This document shows, one piece after another, positions 1-9,250 of a DNA stretch of 62,597 nt. The notes under the pieces were generated by a model. That model made no database searches. It was not told the origin of the DNA and was given only the letters and a program-made list of their open reading frames with translations. The stretch is from JAGOUU01 sp964609155. GTDB taxonomy: Bacteria > Pseudomonadota > Gammaproteobacteria > JAGOUU01. Position 1 is the stretch's first letter; every line of letters begins with the position of its first letter. Both the position numbers and the translations under genes were made by a program. The stretch is taken from assembly GCA_964609155.1 (NCBI GenBank), contig CAZSRF010000008.1, positions 1-62,597 on the forward strand, in the 5' to 3' direction.

Positions 1-64
1 TATAACTAATATTGTCTCAGCATCATACCATATTTAATCTACGAGACTACTTATTCTAAATACC

Positions 65-353
65 CAGGGCTGTCCGATGAATAGTTGGGAGATTAAATAA
101 CATGCCCTCAACGACGTCATCCTTGGATTTTTTTGCTCGAGAGCTTGAAAAGAACACTAAAAATTCGCAAAAAAATTCAAGGATCCAGGAAAAATCTACC
201 TTATTGGCACCAATAAGCAAGATCGCCTCTGGATCCTAAAATTTTTCTGTGAAAGTTATTACTTCTTTTCAATATTTCGAACAGAAAAATTGTAGGATGA
301 CGCTATCCCCGGTAATTATATTTAAGTTTACAACTATTCGCTGGACAGCCCTG
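65..353. mobile_element. MITE-like non-autonomous element with terminal inverted repeats
   Basis: The ends are inverted copies of each other: the outer eleven bases (65-75 and 343-353, CAGGGCTGTCC) match exactly and the match resumes as GAATAGTTG further in. The element is flanked by a direct repeat, TCTAAATACC, at 55-64 and 354-363, with one more C on each side making the boundary ambiguous. This looks like a 10-11 bp target-site duplication, a length seen in some IS4-type transpositions. There is no transposase frame inside. The centre is self-complementary: an 18-bp palindrome at 200-217 is nested inside AGGATCCAG (180-188) and CTGGATCCT (229-237), so a single strand could fold into a long hairpin. 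The parent transposon is not in the window. Confidence 0.75.
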
Positions 354-409
354 TCTAAATACCCCTTCGCCTCACTTAGCTCGGCACCTCCCATATACAG
401 CGGAGGATA

Positions 410-418
410 GGGGGGGGG
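410..418 (+). repeat. nine-G homopolymer tract
   Basis: A run of nine G lies between the MITE and the end of pnp in otherwise A/T-rich DNA. It is not inside a recognisable gene. Such tracts are slippage-prone, but nothing links this one to a regulated gene. Confidence 0.6.
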
Positions 419-433
419 TAACGCTTACGTTTC

Positions 434-451
434 TATTGATGTCCATCAATA
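434..451 (-). terminator. perfect 18-bp palindrome just downstream of pnp
   Basis: TATTGATG and CATCAATA flank a two-base centre 12 bases beyond the pnp stop codon. It could form an eight-pair hairpin at the 3' end of the operon mRNA. No clear U-run follows on the minus strand, so it may be a 3'-end stabiliser rather than an intrinsic terminator. Confidence 0.35.
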
Positions 452-462
452 TCTATTAATAT

Positions 463-2580
463 TTATGCCACTGAACTAGAATTAATATCTGATTCTTTCA
501 TGCTTAATTTTATTCTACCTTGACGATCAACGTCTAGTACTTTGACCTTTACCGCCTGGCCTTCTTTTAGCATATCTTCTACTTTTTCAACACGAGTTTC
601 AGCCAATTGCGAAATATGCACCAAACCATCTTTACCTGGTAAGAAATTTACAAAAGCGCCAAAATCAACAATTTTAACTACTTTACCATCATAAACTCTG
701 CCTATTTCCGCATCAGCAATGATAAGCTCTATCTCTTGTTTAGCTTTTAATCCTGATTCTTCATCAATAGATGCTATTTTAACTACGCCATCGTCATCTA
801 TGTCAATATTAACACCTGTCTTTTCAACAATACCCCTGATTGTTGCACCACCTTTACCTATAATATCTTTAATCTTATCTGCTTTAACCTGCATTGTTAA
901 AATACGGGGAGCGTTATTAGAAATATCACCTTTTGGTGCAGAAATCACTTCACTCATGATGTTTAAAATATGTATTCTGCCTTCTTTTGCTTGAGTTAGG
1001 GCAGACTCCATAATATTGCGATCAATACCTTCAATTTTGATATCCATTTGCAAAGCAGTAACACCATCGGCTGTACCAGCAACTTTAAAGTCCATGTCAC
1101 CCAAATGATCTTCATCACCCAAGATATCACTTAAAATAGAAAAATTTTCGCCTTCTTTTACTAACCCCATGGCAATACCTGCAACAGGAGCTTTGATAGG
1201 AACACCTGCATCCATTAATGCCAAGCTTGTGCCACATACGCTTGCCATAGAGCTTGAACCGTTTGATTCCAAGATCTCAGATACAACTCTTATAACATAT
1301 GGGAATTTTTCTATCCCTGGTAATACAGGAACAATTGCTCTTTTAGCTAATTTACCATGCCCGATTTCACGACGTTTTGGTGAGCCCATAAAACCACACT
1401 CACCTACACTAAACGGAGGGAAATTATAATGCAGCATAAATGTTTCACGGTATTCGCCATCTAAGCTATCAACAATTTGTGAATCTCTTTCTGTACCTAA
1501 TGTACAAACAACTAATGCCTGTGTTTCACCACGAGTGAATAATGCTGAACCATGTGTTCTTGGCAAAACAGAGATTTTTGGTACAATTTGACGCACTTCA
1601 TTTAAAGCACGACCATCAATTCTGTTTTTATTAACAATAACTTCTTCTCTTACAACTAATTTTTCTAAATTTTCAACAGCACCCAACACTTCTGCTTGCG
1701 TATATTTACTTTCTGATCCTTGATTCGCTACTTTTTGAATTGCATCTAATCTTAATTTAGCTAATGTTTCCTGGCGTAAGCCTTTAGCCCTTGTTTGATA
1801 AGCTGTTTTAATTGCATCACGAAAATTATTTTCTATGGCTTGTGATAAGGCTGTATCTTCAGTTGCAGGAGTCCAATTAAATTTGGGTTTGCCTGCCTCT
1901 GCAGCAAATTGATCAATAGCATCGATAGCTACTTGCATTTGTTCATGCCCAAAAAATACAGCATCAAGCATAACCTGTTCAGATAACTGATCTGCTTCTG
2001 ACTCGACCATAAGCACCGCTTTTTTAGTGCCTGCCAGTGTCAAATCAAGAACGGAAGTCTCAAGCTCCTTGTTACTAGGGTTTAACAAAAACTCACCATT
2101 TCTATACCCTACTTTTGCCGCTCCAAGTGACGCTTTAATAGGTAAGCCTGCTATTACTAACGCAGCAGAAGCACCCAATAATGCTGGGATTTCACCATCT
2201 ACATTTGCATCTAAAGATAATACAGTAGCTATAACTTGAACTTCTTGACAGAATCCTTTTGGGAATAACGGACGTATTGGTCTATCAATCAAACGGCTCG
2301 TCAAAGTTTCTTTTTCTGAAGGCTTGCTTTCGCGTTTAATAAAGCCTCCAGGAATCTTACCTGCGGCATAGGCTTTTTCTTGATAATGCACGGTCAGAGG
2401 CAACATATCTTTATATTCAACTTCAGTGCCATTGGGTTTTTTAAATACTGCTGTAACTAATACGACAGTGTTTCCCATTGTTACGACAACTGCGCCGTCT
2501 GCTTGTCTTGCCATCAAGCCTGTCTCTAAAGTTACTTGTTGCTGTCCATACTGAAAAGTTTTTTTGATGACGTTAAACAC
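463..2580 (-). CDS. pnp: Polyribonucleotide nucleotidyltransferase (PNPase)
   Basis: A 3'-to-5' phosphorolytic exoribonuclease that degrades mRNA to nucleoside diphosphates as a trimer and is a usual degradosome component. The 705-residue product has the family's normal length and order: two RNase PH-like cores joined by a helical linker, then a KH domain (about residues 555-610, with IIGKGGATI) and an S1 RNA-binding domain (about 620-690, with GKVVKIVDFGAFV). The catalytic-core stretch around DGEYRETFMLHYNFPP is intact. The start is GTG, preceded by GAGG eight bases upstream. It is the last gene of the rimP-nusA-infB-rbfA-truB-rpsO-pnp order known from enterobacteria, separated from rpsO by about 140 bases. 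PNPase is autoregulated through RNase III cleavage of its leader in E. coli; a small leader hairpin is present here. Confidence 0.98.
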   Translation of the reverse strand: MFNVIKKTFQYGQQQVTLETGLMARQADGAVVVTMGNTVVLVTAVFKKPNGTEVEYKDMLPLTVHYQEKAYAAGKIPGGFIKRESKPSEKETLTSRLIDRPIRPLFPKGFCQEVQVIATVLSLDANVDGEIPALLGASAALVIAGLPIKASLGAAKVGYRNGEFLLNPSNKELETSVLDLTLAGTKKAVLMVESEADQLSEQVMLDAVFFGHEQMQVAIDAIDQFAAEAGKPKFNWTPATEDTALSQAIENNFRDAIKTAYQTRAKGLRQETLAKLRLDAIQKVANQGSESKYTQAEVLGAVENLEKLVVREEVIVNKNRIDGRALNEVRQIVPKISVLPRTHGSALFTRGETQALVVCTLGTERDSQIVDSLDGEYRETFMLHYNFPPFSVGECGFMGSPKRREIGHGKLAKRAIVPVLPGIEKFPYVIRVVSEILESNGSSSMASVCGTSLALMDAGVPIKAPVAGIAMGLVKEGENFSILSDILGDEDHLGDMDFKVAGTADGVTALQMDIKIEGIDRNIMESALTQAKEGRIHILNIMSEVISAPKGDISNNAPRILTMQVKADKIKDIIGKGGATIRGIVEKTGVNIDIDDDGVVKIASIDEESGLKAKQEIELIIADAEIGRVYDGKVVKIVDFGAFVNFLPGKDGLVHISQLAETRVEKVEDMLKEGQAVKVKVLDVDRQGRIKLSMKESDINSSSVA

Positions 2581-2629
2581 GCAGATGCCTCTTGTATCTA
2601 TTAGTTATATATTTATTTATTATCTTTTA

Positions 2630-2644
2630 CGATTAACATAATCG
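2630..2644 (-). promoter_or_regulatory. small hairpin in the rpsO-pnp leader
   Basis: CGATTA and TAATCG flank a three-base loop 50 bases upstream of the pnp GTG start. In E. coli the pnp leader forms an RNase III-cleaved stem used for autoregulation. This stem is far shorter, so an equivalent role is only a possibility. Confidence 0.25.
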
Positions 2645-2720
2645 ATCCTGATTAGCATTGTTTAAATCTAATTAAAGTTTTAATTGCTTTGTAACAAAAC
2701 CCAATCAAGATAACAGAATA

Positions 2721-2990
2721 TTATCGACGCAATTCTAAACTTTCTATTAGTTGTTGATAGCGTTTAAAATCTGATCTTTTTAGATAATCCAACAAGTTAC
2801 GACGTTTATTAACTATAGTTAATAAACCACGACGAGAGTGATTGTCTTTGACATTAGCTTTTAAATGCTCAGTTAAAGATTTAATACGATGGGTCCAAAG
2901 CGCTATCTGTACTTCTGGCGAACCAGTGTCTTTAGCGTGAGCTGCGTATTTTTTTACAATTTTTTGTTTTTCTACTGATAATGTGCTCAT
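2721..2990 (-). CDS. rpsO: 30S ribosomal protein S15
   Basis: Primary rRNA-binding protein of the small subunit platform, contacting 16S rRNA helices and 23S rRNA across the subunit bridge. The 89-residue product has the normal length, with typical S15 segments including GSPEVQIALWTHRI near the middle, the HSRRGL motif and a C-terminal RNLLDYLKR-type helix. The frame extends further upstream, but the start is set at the ATG at 2990 because AGGAGT lies just upstream and because family members begin at this MSTLS-like point. It lies between truB and pnp, as in enterobacteria. Confidence 0.98.
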   Translation of the reverse strand: MSTLSVEKQKIVKKYAAHAKDTGSPEVQIALWTHRIKSLTEHLKANVKDNHSRRGLLTIVNKRRNLLDYLKRSDFKRYQQLIESLELRR

Positions 2991-3077
2991 TTTAACTCCT
3001 ATTACCCCAGCCATAACCAAGATAAGGTATCTATTATTATTACTAAAACTGTATCATTCTAAACTATTCTATAACTT

Positions 3078-3836
3078 TTACAAGAGAAAGCCATCAAGCA
3101 AGTTATTTACATCACTGCTCTTCTCCAAGCTCTCTAGACTCTCTATAGTAACTATCTTTGGATTATCAAGATGGTAAGGCCCAGCACTAATTCGGCGTAG
3201 CTCTAAAACATAAGCCCCACAACCAATCTTATTGCCTATATCTTCAACAAGAGTTCTAATATATGTCCCTTTAGAACAGGCAACTTCAAGTTCAATAGTA
3301 TATTTAATTAAATCAATATTAATTATTTTTATATGATAAATATTAATAGATCGACTTTTTCGCTCAATAGTAATGCCTTGACGAGCTAGTTTATACAAAG
3401 GCACTCCATTATGCTTTAATGCTGAATACATAGATGGGACTTGCTCTTGTGGACCAATAAAGCTTTCAATAACTTCTTTCACTCTATTTTCTTGGCCAAG
3501 TAATAAACTAGTTAATTCAGCAGTATCCATTTGCTTAATAACCTCACCTTCAGCATCACCAGTAGCTGTAATAACACCTAACTGGGATTTAACTAAATAT
3601 TTTTTATCAGAATCCAATAAGTTTTGGCATAGTTTCGTCGCTGTCCCAAAACATATAGGTAGCACACCTGTAGCTAACGGATCTAAACTACCTGTGTGAC
3701 CCGCTTTTTTTGCATTAAATAATCTTTTTACTTTTTGTAATGCCCCATTTGAAGAAATGCCTTTAGGTTTATCTAATATTAAAACACCGTTGACCGTTCT
3801 TTTGTTAATTTTATTTTTATTTAAAAATTGTTCCAT
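3078..3836 (-). CDS. truB: tRNA pseudouridine(55) synthase, lacking the C-terminal domain
   Basis: Converts U55 of the tRNA T-loop to pseudouridine. The catalytic domain is intact: the KPKGISS motif at the N terminus and AGHTGSLDPLATGVLP, with catalytic Asp52, are present, as are KGTYIRTLVEDIG and LRRISAGPY further on. The 252 residues stop shortly after the segment equivalent to the end of the catalytic domain. E. coli TruB has about 314 residues with a C-terminal PUA-like RNA-binding domain, so that domain is missing here. The reading frame ends at TAA with another stop two codons later, and no continuation is evident. No strong Shine-Dalgarno sequence is seen. It lies between rbfA and rpsO. 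Confidence 0.95.
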   Translation of the reverse strand: MEQFLNKNKINKRTVNGVLILDKPKGISSNGALQKVKRLFNAKKAGHTGSLDPLATGVLPICFGTATKLCQNLLDSDKKYLVKSQLGVITATGDAEGEVIKQMDTAELTSLLLGQENRVKEVIESFIGPQEQVPSMYSALKHNGVPLYKLARQGITIERKSRSINIYHIKIINIDLIKYTIELEVACSKGTYIRTLVEDIGNKIGCGAYVLELRRISAGPYHLDNPKIVTIESLESLEKSSDVNNLLDGFLL

Positions 3837-3864
3837 AATAATATTTATAATTTACTACCGCAGA

Positions 3865-4275
3865 TTACTTATCAAATTTACTGTCATTGATTTGAGATAA
3901 TAAAAGTTCTATACGATTACCGCTTTCACTACTGTTATCATAATAAAATCTTATTTCAGGCACACTACGCATCTGGATTCTGCTGGCTAATTCTGTACGT
4001 AAAAAACCAGCCATATTATTTAATATCTTTTCTGGCACGAGCCGTTTTGAATTACCACTATTATTAGATGTATTAGATGCAGTTGTTTCTTTGTTTAACG
4101 CAGTAATATAAATCTTTGCCACAGACAAATCTTTAGTAATATTTACATCAGTAATCGTTACGATGCCGACCCTTGGATCCCTAACCTCTTGCTGCAAGAT
4201 GATAGACAATTGCTTAGAAATCTGCTGCTCTACTCTATTTTGTGTGTGTTGGCTATTGTTATGCTTTTTCTTCAT
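3865..4275 (-). CDS. rbfA: 30S ribosome-binding factor A
   Basis: Assembly factor that binds the immature 30S subunit and assists 16S rRNA 5'-end maturation, including under cold stress. The 136-residue product has the KH-like RbfA fold signature: an early QISKQLSIILQQEVRDPRVG segment and TITDVNITKDLSVAKIYI. It carries a short Asn/Ser-rich insertion (about residues 67-77) not usual for the family. Its ATG overlaps the infB stop as ATGA, so translation is probably coupled. Confidence 0.96.
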   Translation of the reverse strand: MKKKHNNSQHTQNRVEQQISKQLSIILQQEVRDPRVGIVTITDVNITKDLSVAKIYITALNKETTASNTSNNSGNSKRLVPEKILNNMAGFLRTELASRIQMRSVPEIRFYYDNSSESGNRIELLLSQINDSKFDK

Positions 4276-6881
4276 TCTATTTTACGAGAGATCTCGATAC
4301 GCTTAAATACTTCAATTTGATCCCCAGGCTTAACATCATTATAATTCTTTACACCAATACCGCATTCAATGTTATTTTTAACTTCACTCACATCCTCTTT
4401 GAAACGACGTAAAGACTCTAATTCACCTTCGTAAACTACAACATTATTACGTAGTACCCTAATAGGACTATTACGTTTTACAACACCATCAATGACCATA
4501 CAACCTGCAATAGCACCTAATTTAGAAGATCTAAATACATCTCTAACCTCAGCTAATCCAATGATTTCCTCTCTGATTTCTGGCTGTAACATTCCAGATA
4601 GAATACTCTTCACATCATCTATAACATTATAAATAATGCTATCATAAATAATCTTAATCCCTTCATTTTCAGATAATCTCTTAGCACTTTGATCTGCCCT
4701 AACATTAAATCCAATAATAATAGCCTTTGAAGCCATCGCCAATGTTACATCTGATTCATTGATACCACCTACACCAGAACCAATAATCTTAACTTTAACT
4801 TCTGCAGTAGACAGTTTCTCTAATGATCCTAAAATTGCTTCCGTTGAACCCTGTACATCTGCTTTAATAATAATATTCAAAACAGCCACATCAGAGTCTT
4901 TAGCTTTACTAAATACATCTTCAATACTAGGTGCTTCCATCTGTTTAGCATGCTTTTCACCGCGAGATTTACTTTGACGATACATTGCAATTTCACGAGC
5001 CTGCCTTTCTGTTGGTAAAGCCACAACTTCATCACCCGCTTTTGGTGCTGCAGATAAGCCTAATATCTCAACAGGATCAGATGGACCTGCAACTTCAACT
5101 CTATGCATTGCTGCATCGACCATAGCTCGAATTTTTCCATATTCACACCCAGCTAAAATAATATCTCCTTTACGCATTGTACCTTTTTGAACTAATACAG
5201 TTGCTACAACTCCTCGGCCTTTATCTAACCTTGCCTCGATAACAATCCCCTTGAAAGGCACATCAACAGGAGATTTTAATTCTAATATTTCTGTTTGAAC
5301 TAATATTGCATCTAATAAACTATCAATACCCTGACCTGTTTTCGCTGAGACAGCTACAAATTGATTCTCACCACCCCAATCTTCAGGGATAATGCCATGC
5401 TGCACTAGTTCATTTTTAACACGTTCTGGATCCGCATCATTTTTATCTATTTTATTAATAGCAACGACGATAGGTACATTAGCTGCCTTAGCATGTTGTA
5501 TCGCTTCAACCGTTTGCGGCATAACACCATCATCAGCTGAAACCACTAAAATAACGACATCCGTTACATTAGCACCACGTGCACGCATGGCACTAAATGC
5601 TGAGTGTCCCGGCGTATCTAAAAAAGTAATTTTGCCATGCCCTGTGTTGACGCTATAAGCTCCAATATGCTGGGTGATACCACCGGCCTCTTTATCTGTG
5701 ACCTTTGTCCTTCTGATATAATCTAGCAACGATGTTTTACCATGATCAACGTGTCCCATAATAGTAACTACAGGGGCTCTTGGTAATTCTTCAGCATTAC
5801 CTAACCGTTCTGAAACTTCTGCTAATAAATTTTCTTCAATAGCATTGTCACTTACCAAAATTGCCTTATGGCCTAATTCCTCTACAACTAAAACAGCAGT
5901 ATCTTGATCGAGTAATTGATTGATTGTTGCCATGTGCCCCATTTGCATTAATGCTTTGATTAACTTACCTGATTTCAAAGCCATTTTTTGAGCTAATTCA
6001 GCTACAGTTATTTGTGGTGGTATTGCAACATCATAAATGATAGGTTGTGATGGCAGAGAAAACCTATGTTCTGTCTTAATATTTTTAACAAAAAAAGGCT
6101 TTCTCTCAAATTTTTTAGGCGCTCTAGGTTGATATATCGTGCTTCGTACAGGCGTATCGATTGGATCCTCTCCTTCAGAGCTGGTAAAAACATCAAGAGC
6201 TACATTTTTACTATCCCACTGTACACCAGAATTAGAGTGACGTTTAACTTTACTGCTAGATTTACCTTTTGCTGACTCTACCTGTTCAGATTTTATTTCA
6301 GGCGCTCTTTTTTTATCTTTTTTCTTGGTTTTATTAGTATCCGCAGATTCCTCTTGTGTAGCAGGAGTAACTGAATTTTCTATAGTAAAAATATCTGTTT
6401 CTTGTTTTTTACTCACATCTTCATTCAACAAAACATCATGGGTATCAACGGCGGCTATTTGCGAGTCAGATCCTAAGTTATATCCAGCAGCAGACGTCGA
6501 TTTCATTACTTGATGAATTGATTCCTGATCTAAATTCATTTGAGCTTCTTCATCTTCACGCTCTGCAGTATTATCAATTAAGCTAGTCTTTTTTTGAACA
6601 ACACGTTCTTTACGCCTTACTACTTTTACAGTACGTTTCCTTCCTGTCGAGTCTGTAACCAATTCTTCGCTGCTTCTTTTACTCTTAAGACTAAGCGTTT
6701 TAGGTTTTGATTCCGTCTTACCATCTTTTTTTGTTAAAAAATCTAAGAAGATCTTACTTTCACTTTCTGTTAAACTCTCCTCATCTGTTTTGTCCAATCC
6801 AGCTTTTTTTAACTGGCGGAGTAAATCATCTAATTTAGAGTTTAAATTTTCTGCTAAACGGCGAACTGATATATCTGCCAT
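4272..6881 (-). CDS. infB: Translation initiation factor IF-2
   Basis: GTPase that places fMet-tRNA on the 30S subunit and promotes subunit joining. At 869 residues it has normal proteobacterial length. The N-terminal IF2 homology region (MADISVRRLAENL) is followed by a charged, low-complexity linker rich in Lys and Glu (about residues 50-270). The G domain comes next, with G1 GHVDHGKTS, G3 DTPGH and G4 NKID. Domains II-IV end with the fMet-tRNA-binding C terminus around IECGIGVKNYNDVKPGD. A GGAAAGG ribosome-binding site precedes the ATG. It lies between nusA and rbfA. Confidence 0.98.
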   Translation of the reverse strand: MADISVRRLAENLNSKLDDLLRQLKKAGLDKTDEESLTESESKIFLDFLTKKDGKTESKPKTLSLKSKRSSEELVTDSTGRKRTVKVVRRKERVVQKKTSLIDNTAEREDEEAQMNLDQESIHQVMKSTSAAGYNLGSDSQIAAVDTHDVLLNEDVSKKQETDIFTIENSVTPATQEESADTNKTKKKDKKRAPEIKSEQVESAKGKSSSKVKRHSNSGVQWDSKNVALDVFTSSEGEDPIDTPVRSTIYQPRAPKKFERKPFFVKNIKTEHRFSLPSQPIIYDVAIPPQITVAELAQKMALKSGKLIKALMQMGHMATINQLLDQDTAVLVVEELGHKAILVSDNAIEENLLAEVSERLGNAEELPRAPVVTIMGHVDHGKTSLLDYIRRTKVTDKEAGGITQHIGAYSVNTGHGKITFLDTPGHSAFSAMRARGANVTDVVILVVSADDGVMPQTVEAIQHAKAANVPIVVAINKIDKNDADPERVKNELVQHGIIPEDWGGENQFVAVSAKTGQGIDSLLDAILVQTEILELKSPVDVPFKGIVIEARLDKGRGVVATVLVQKGTMRKGDIILAGCEYGKIRAMVDAAMHRVEVAGPSDPVEILGLSAAPKAGDEVVALPTERQAREIAMYRQSKSRGEKHAKQMEAPSIEDVFSKAKDSDVAVLNIIIKADVQGSTEAILGSLEKLSTAEVKVKIIGSGVGGINESDVTLAMASKAIIIGFNVRADQSAKRLSENEGIKIIYDSIIYNVIDDVKSILSGMLQPEIREEIIGLAEVRDVFRSSKLGAIAGCMVIDGVVKRNSPIRVLRNNVVVYEGELESLRRFKEDVSEVKNNIECGIGVKNYNDVKPGDQIEVFKRIEISRKIE

Positions 6882-6940
6882 ATAAAATACCTTTCCAATA
6901 ATACTCGACCAATTAATCTAACTTTTTCTATCTACTCAAA

Positions 6941-8422
6941 TTATTCAAACCAGTGTTTACGGGCTTCCATAATTAACTCTGCAGCTTTACTAGAATCAAC
7001 TAAATTATTTTCTGTTAATTCATCAATAGACATCTCCGCAAGATCTTCTCTAGTGATAACTCCTGATTTTGCTAATTTACGTGCTACATCTAAAGTCATC
7101 CCTGATATTTCCAATAGGTCCTGCGATGGTTCTGCACTATTAGAAACGATAGCCTGCTTTAATAAATATTGTTTCGCTCTATCTTGTAACTCTTCTACAA
7201 TATCGTCATCAAAGCCCTCAATGTCTAATAATTCATTGCTATCAACATATGCAATCCCTTCTAGACTAGAGAAACCTTCGTCAATTAAAACTTGTGCCAT
7301 CTCTTCATCTATCTCTAAGCTATCCACTAATTCCTGTAACACAACTTGTTCGGATTCTTGGCTTTTTTCAGTCAAAGATTCTGCTTGTGTTTCTGTAACA
7401 ACATTTATTTTCCAACTGGTCAATATACTCGCCAATCTTACATTTTGTCCATTTCTACCTATAGACTGCGATAGCTGATCTTCTGATACAACTACCGTCA
7501 TAATATGTTTTTCTTCATTCATCATGATAGAGAGCACTTCCGCAGGCGCCATGGAATTAATGACAAACTTCACTGGATCTTCATCCCACAACACGATATC
7601 AATTCTCTCGCCATTTAATTCACTAGAAATAGTTTGCACTCTCGAGCCACGCATCCCAACACAAGCACCAACAGGATCAATACGACCATCATTAGTTTTT
7701 ACTGCTATTTTGGCACGTGAACCAGGATCTCTGGCAACGCTCATAATTTGAATAATTCCTTCCGAAACTTCTGGCACTTCTATCTTAAACAACTCTGTCA
7801 ACATTCCAGGAGCAATCCTGCTTAATATTAACTGTGGTCCGCGCCCTTCAGTCCTTACTTCTTTTAAATAAGCCTTTATCCGATCATTCATCCGTATTAT
7901 TTCTTTAGGAATCATTTGATCACGAGGTAAAACAGCATCAGCATTTGGCCCAATTTCAACAAAGATAACTTCTCTTGTAACCCTTTTTACCGTTCCATGA
8001 ATTAACTCACCTATACGCGACTGAAATTGAGCAACTACTTTAGCACGCTCCGCCTCTCTAACTTTTTGCACTATAACTTGTTTAGCTGTTTGTGCAGCGA
8101 TGCGGCCAAACTCAACAGATTCTATCTCTTGCGTAACTTCATCACCTAGCTCAAGGGAACTATCAACTTCCTGAGCCTGATCTAAATACATTATTTGCTC
8201 TGGTTCTTCTATCTGGGCATTGTCATCTACTACTGTCCATACTCTATGTGTCACATAATCACCAGTATTCTGATCAACACTAACCCTTACATGCCAATTC
8301 TTGCCATTTTTACGCTTAGTAGCCATTTCTAGAGCAGCTTCAATAGCTTCAAAAATAATATCTTTACTCACACCTTTTTCGTTTGAGACAGCTTCTGCGA
8401 CTAATAAAATTTCTTTGTTCAC
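6941..8422 (-). CDS. nusA: Transcription termination/antitermination protein NusA
   Basis: RNA polymerase-binding factor for pausing, termination and antitermination. The 493 residues give the full proteobacterial architecture: an N-terminal polymerase-binding domain, an S1 domain (about 135-200), two KH domains (GACVGMRGSRVQTI and SIGRNGQNVRLA) and two C-terminal acidic helix-hairpin-helix repeats (about 365-425 and 440-490). The start codon is GTG with AGGTGA about eight bases upstream. It follows rimP in the operon with a 93-base gap. Confidence 0.98.
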   Translation of the reverse strand: MNKEILLVAEAVSNEKGVSKDIIFEAIEAALEMATKRKNGKNWHVRVSVDQNTGDYVTHRVWTVVDDNAQIEEPEQIMYLDQAQEVDSSLELGDEVTQEIESVEFGRIAAQTAKQVIVQKVREAERAKVVAQFQSRIGELIHGTVKRVTREVIFVEIGPNADAVLPRDQMIPKEIIRMNDRIKAYLKEVRTEGRGPQLILSRIAPGMLTELFKIEVPEVSEGIIQIMSVARDPGSRAKIAVKTNDGRIDPVGACVGMRGSRVQTISSELNGERIDIVLWDEDPVKFVINSMAPAEVLSIMMNEEKHIMTVVVSEDQLSQSIGRNGQNVRLASILTSWKINVVTETQAESLTEKSQESEQVVLQELVDSLEIDEEMAQVLIDEGFSSLEGIAYVDSNELLDIEGFDDDIVEELQDRAKQYLLKQAIVSNSAEPSQDLLEISGMTLDVARKLAKSGVITREDLAEMSIDELTENNLVDSSKAAELIMEARKHWFE

Positions 8423-8515
8423 GGCAAGTCACCTATACTTTAAAATAAACTATTACTTAACAATACCTATTCTATCCATCTTACCAGTCCAATATGGGAT
8501 AGTATCAATACACAA

Positions 8516-9049
8516 TTACCACTCTGGTACTAAATTTGCTTTATATATATTGCTTAACTCTATGCTATACACCAACTCTTTTGAGTCAAGGCTTTCTATT
8601 ACTACTTGATCATTAGTAACATCTTTTATATAACCGACAATGTTTCTTTGAATAACATTGTTACTATTAATTCCTATACTAAGTTTTATTTTTGCTTTTT
8701 TACCTACAAATCTTTTAAAATGCTCTAATTTCACTAATGGTCTGTCTATGCCTGGAGAGGAAACTTCAAGACTGTATCTACTAGTAATGCTATTAGTATT
8801 AACAGTATTGACAGAACTTGCATTCTGAGCAGCACTGGTCTCCACATCTAAAACTCGAGATACTTGACGACTCACTTCCTCACAATCACTTAAAGTAACG
8901 CCACTAGGTGATTTATCAATAAAAATTCTAATAACAGCACTACTTTTTTTACCCGAACCTACACTTGCGAGTTCGGAGCAGATGTACTCCAGCCCCAGGC
9001 CTTGAATAGTAGATTCTAGTATATTATCAATTTGTTGCTTGCTTAACAT
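8516..9049 (-). CDS. rimP: Ribosome maturation factor RimP
   Basis: Needed for efficient 30S maturation. The 177-residue product has the LGLEYICSELASVG start, the IRIFIDKSPSGVTLSDCEEVSRQVSRVLDVE core (cut here by a domain boundary) and the SLEVSSPGIDRPL motif diagnostic of the family. It is longer than the roughly 150 residues of E. coli RimP because of a Ser/Asn/Thr-rich insertion before SLEVSSPG. No good Shine-Dalgarno sequence precedes the ATG; the upstream bases are the U-tract of the tRNA terminator. Expression may therefore depend on read-through of that hairpin. Confidence 0.96.
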   Translation of the reverse strand: MLSKQQIDNILESTIQGLGLEYICSELASVGSGKKSSAVIRIFIDKSPSGVTLSDCEEVSRQVSRVLDVETSAAQNASSVNTVNTNSITSRYSLEVSSPGIDRPLVKLEHFKRFVGKKAKIKLSIGINSNNVIQRNIVGYIKDVTNDQVVIESLDSKELVYSIELSNIYKANLVPEW

Positions 9050-9058
9050 CTATATAAT

Positions 9059-9080
9059 AAAAAACCCCATAAAGGGGCTT
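9059..9080 (-). terminator. intrinsic terminator/attenuator between fMet-tRNA and rimP
   Basis: On the minus strand AAGCCCC and GGGGTTT pair around a TTTAT loop (one G-U pair), followed by a run of six T. It starts 9 bases after the tRNA CCA end and stops 10 bases before the rimP ATG. It should end most transcripts at the tRNA and set the tRNA to rimP-nusA-infB ratio. Confidence 0.8.
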
Positions 9081-9088
9081 AAAAAATT

Positions 9089-9165
<77 letters not shown>

Positions 9166-9177
9166 CTTGATTTTGCA

Positions 9178-9206
9178 ATTATACTCAAGTTATAAATTAT
9201 ATTCAA
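9178..9206 (-). promoter_or_regulatory. sigma70-type promoter of the fMet-tRNA/rimP/nusA operon
   Basis: On the minus strand, TTGAAT (9201-9206) and a perfect TATAAT (9178-9183) are separated by 17 bases. The -10 box ends 12 bases before the first base of the tRNA, which fits a start just ahead of it. Confidence 0.8.
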
Positions 9207-9250
9207 TAACTAAAGTGCAACTTCTTAGATCTTATTTAGAAGCAATTTAA

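Noticed and set aside
719..2239. Plus-strand open frames opposite pnp
   Set aside because: They are Ser/Ile/Pro-rich shadows of a well-supported PNPase gene in A/T-rich DNA.
3040..3080. A frameshift that could restore the missing TruB C-terminal domain
   Set aside because: The short gap to rpsO has no room for the missing 60 or so residues in any frame.
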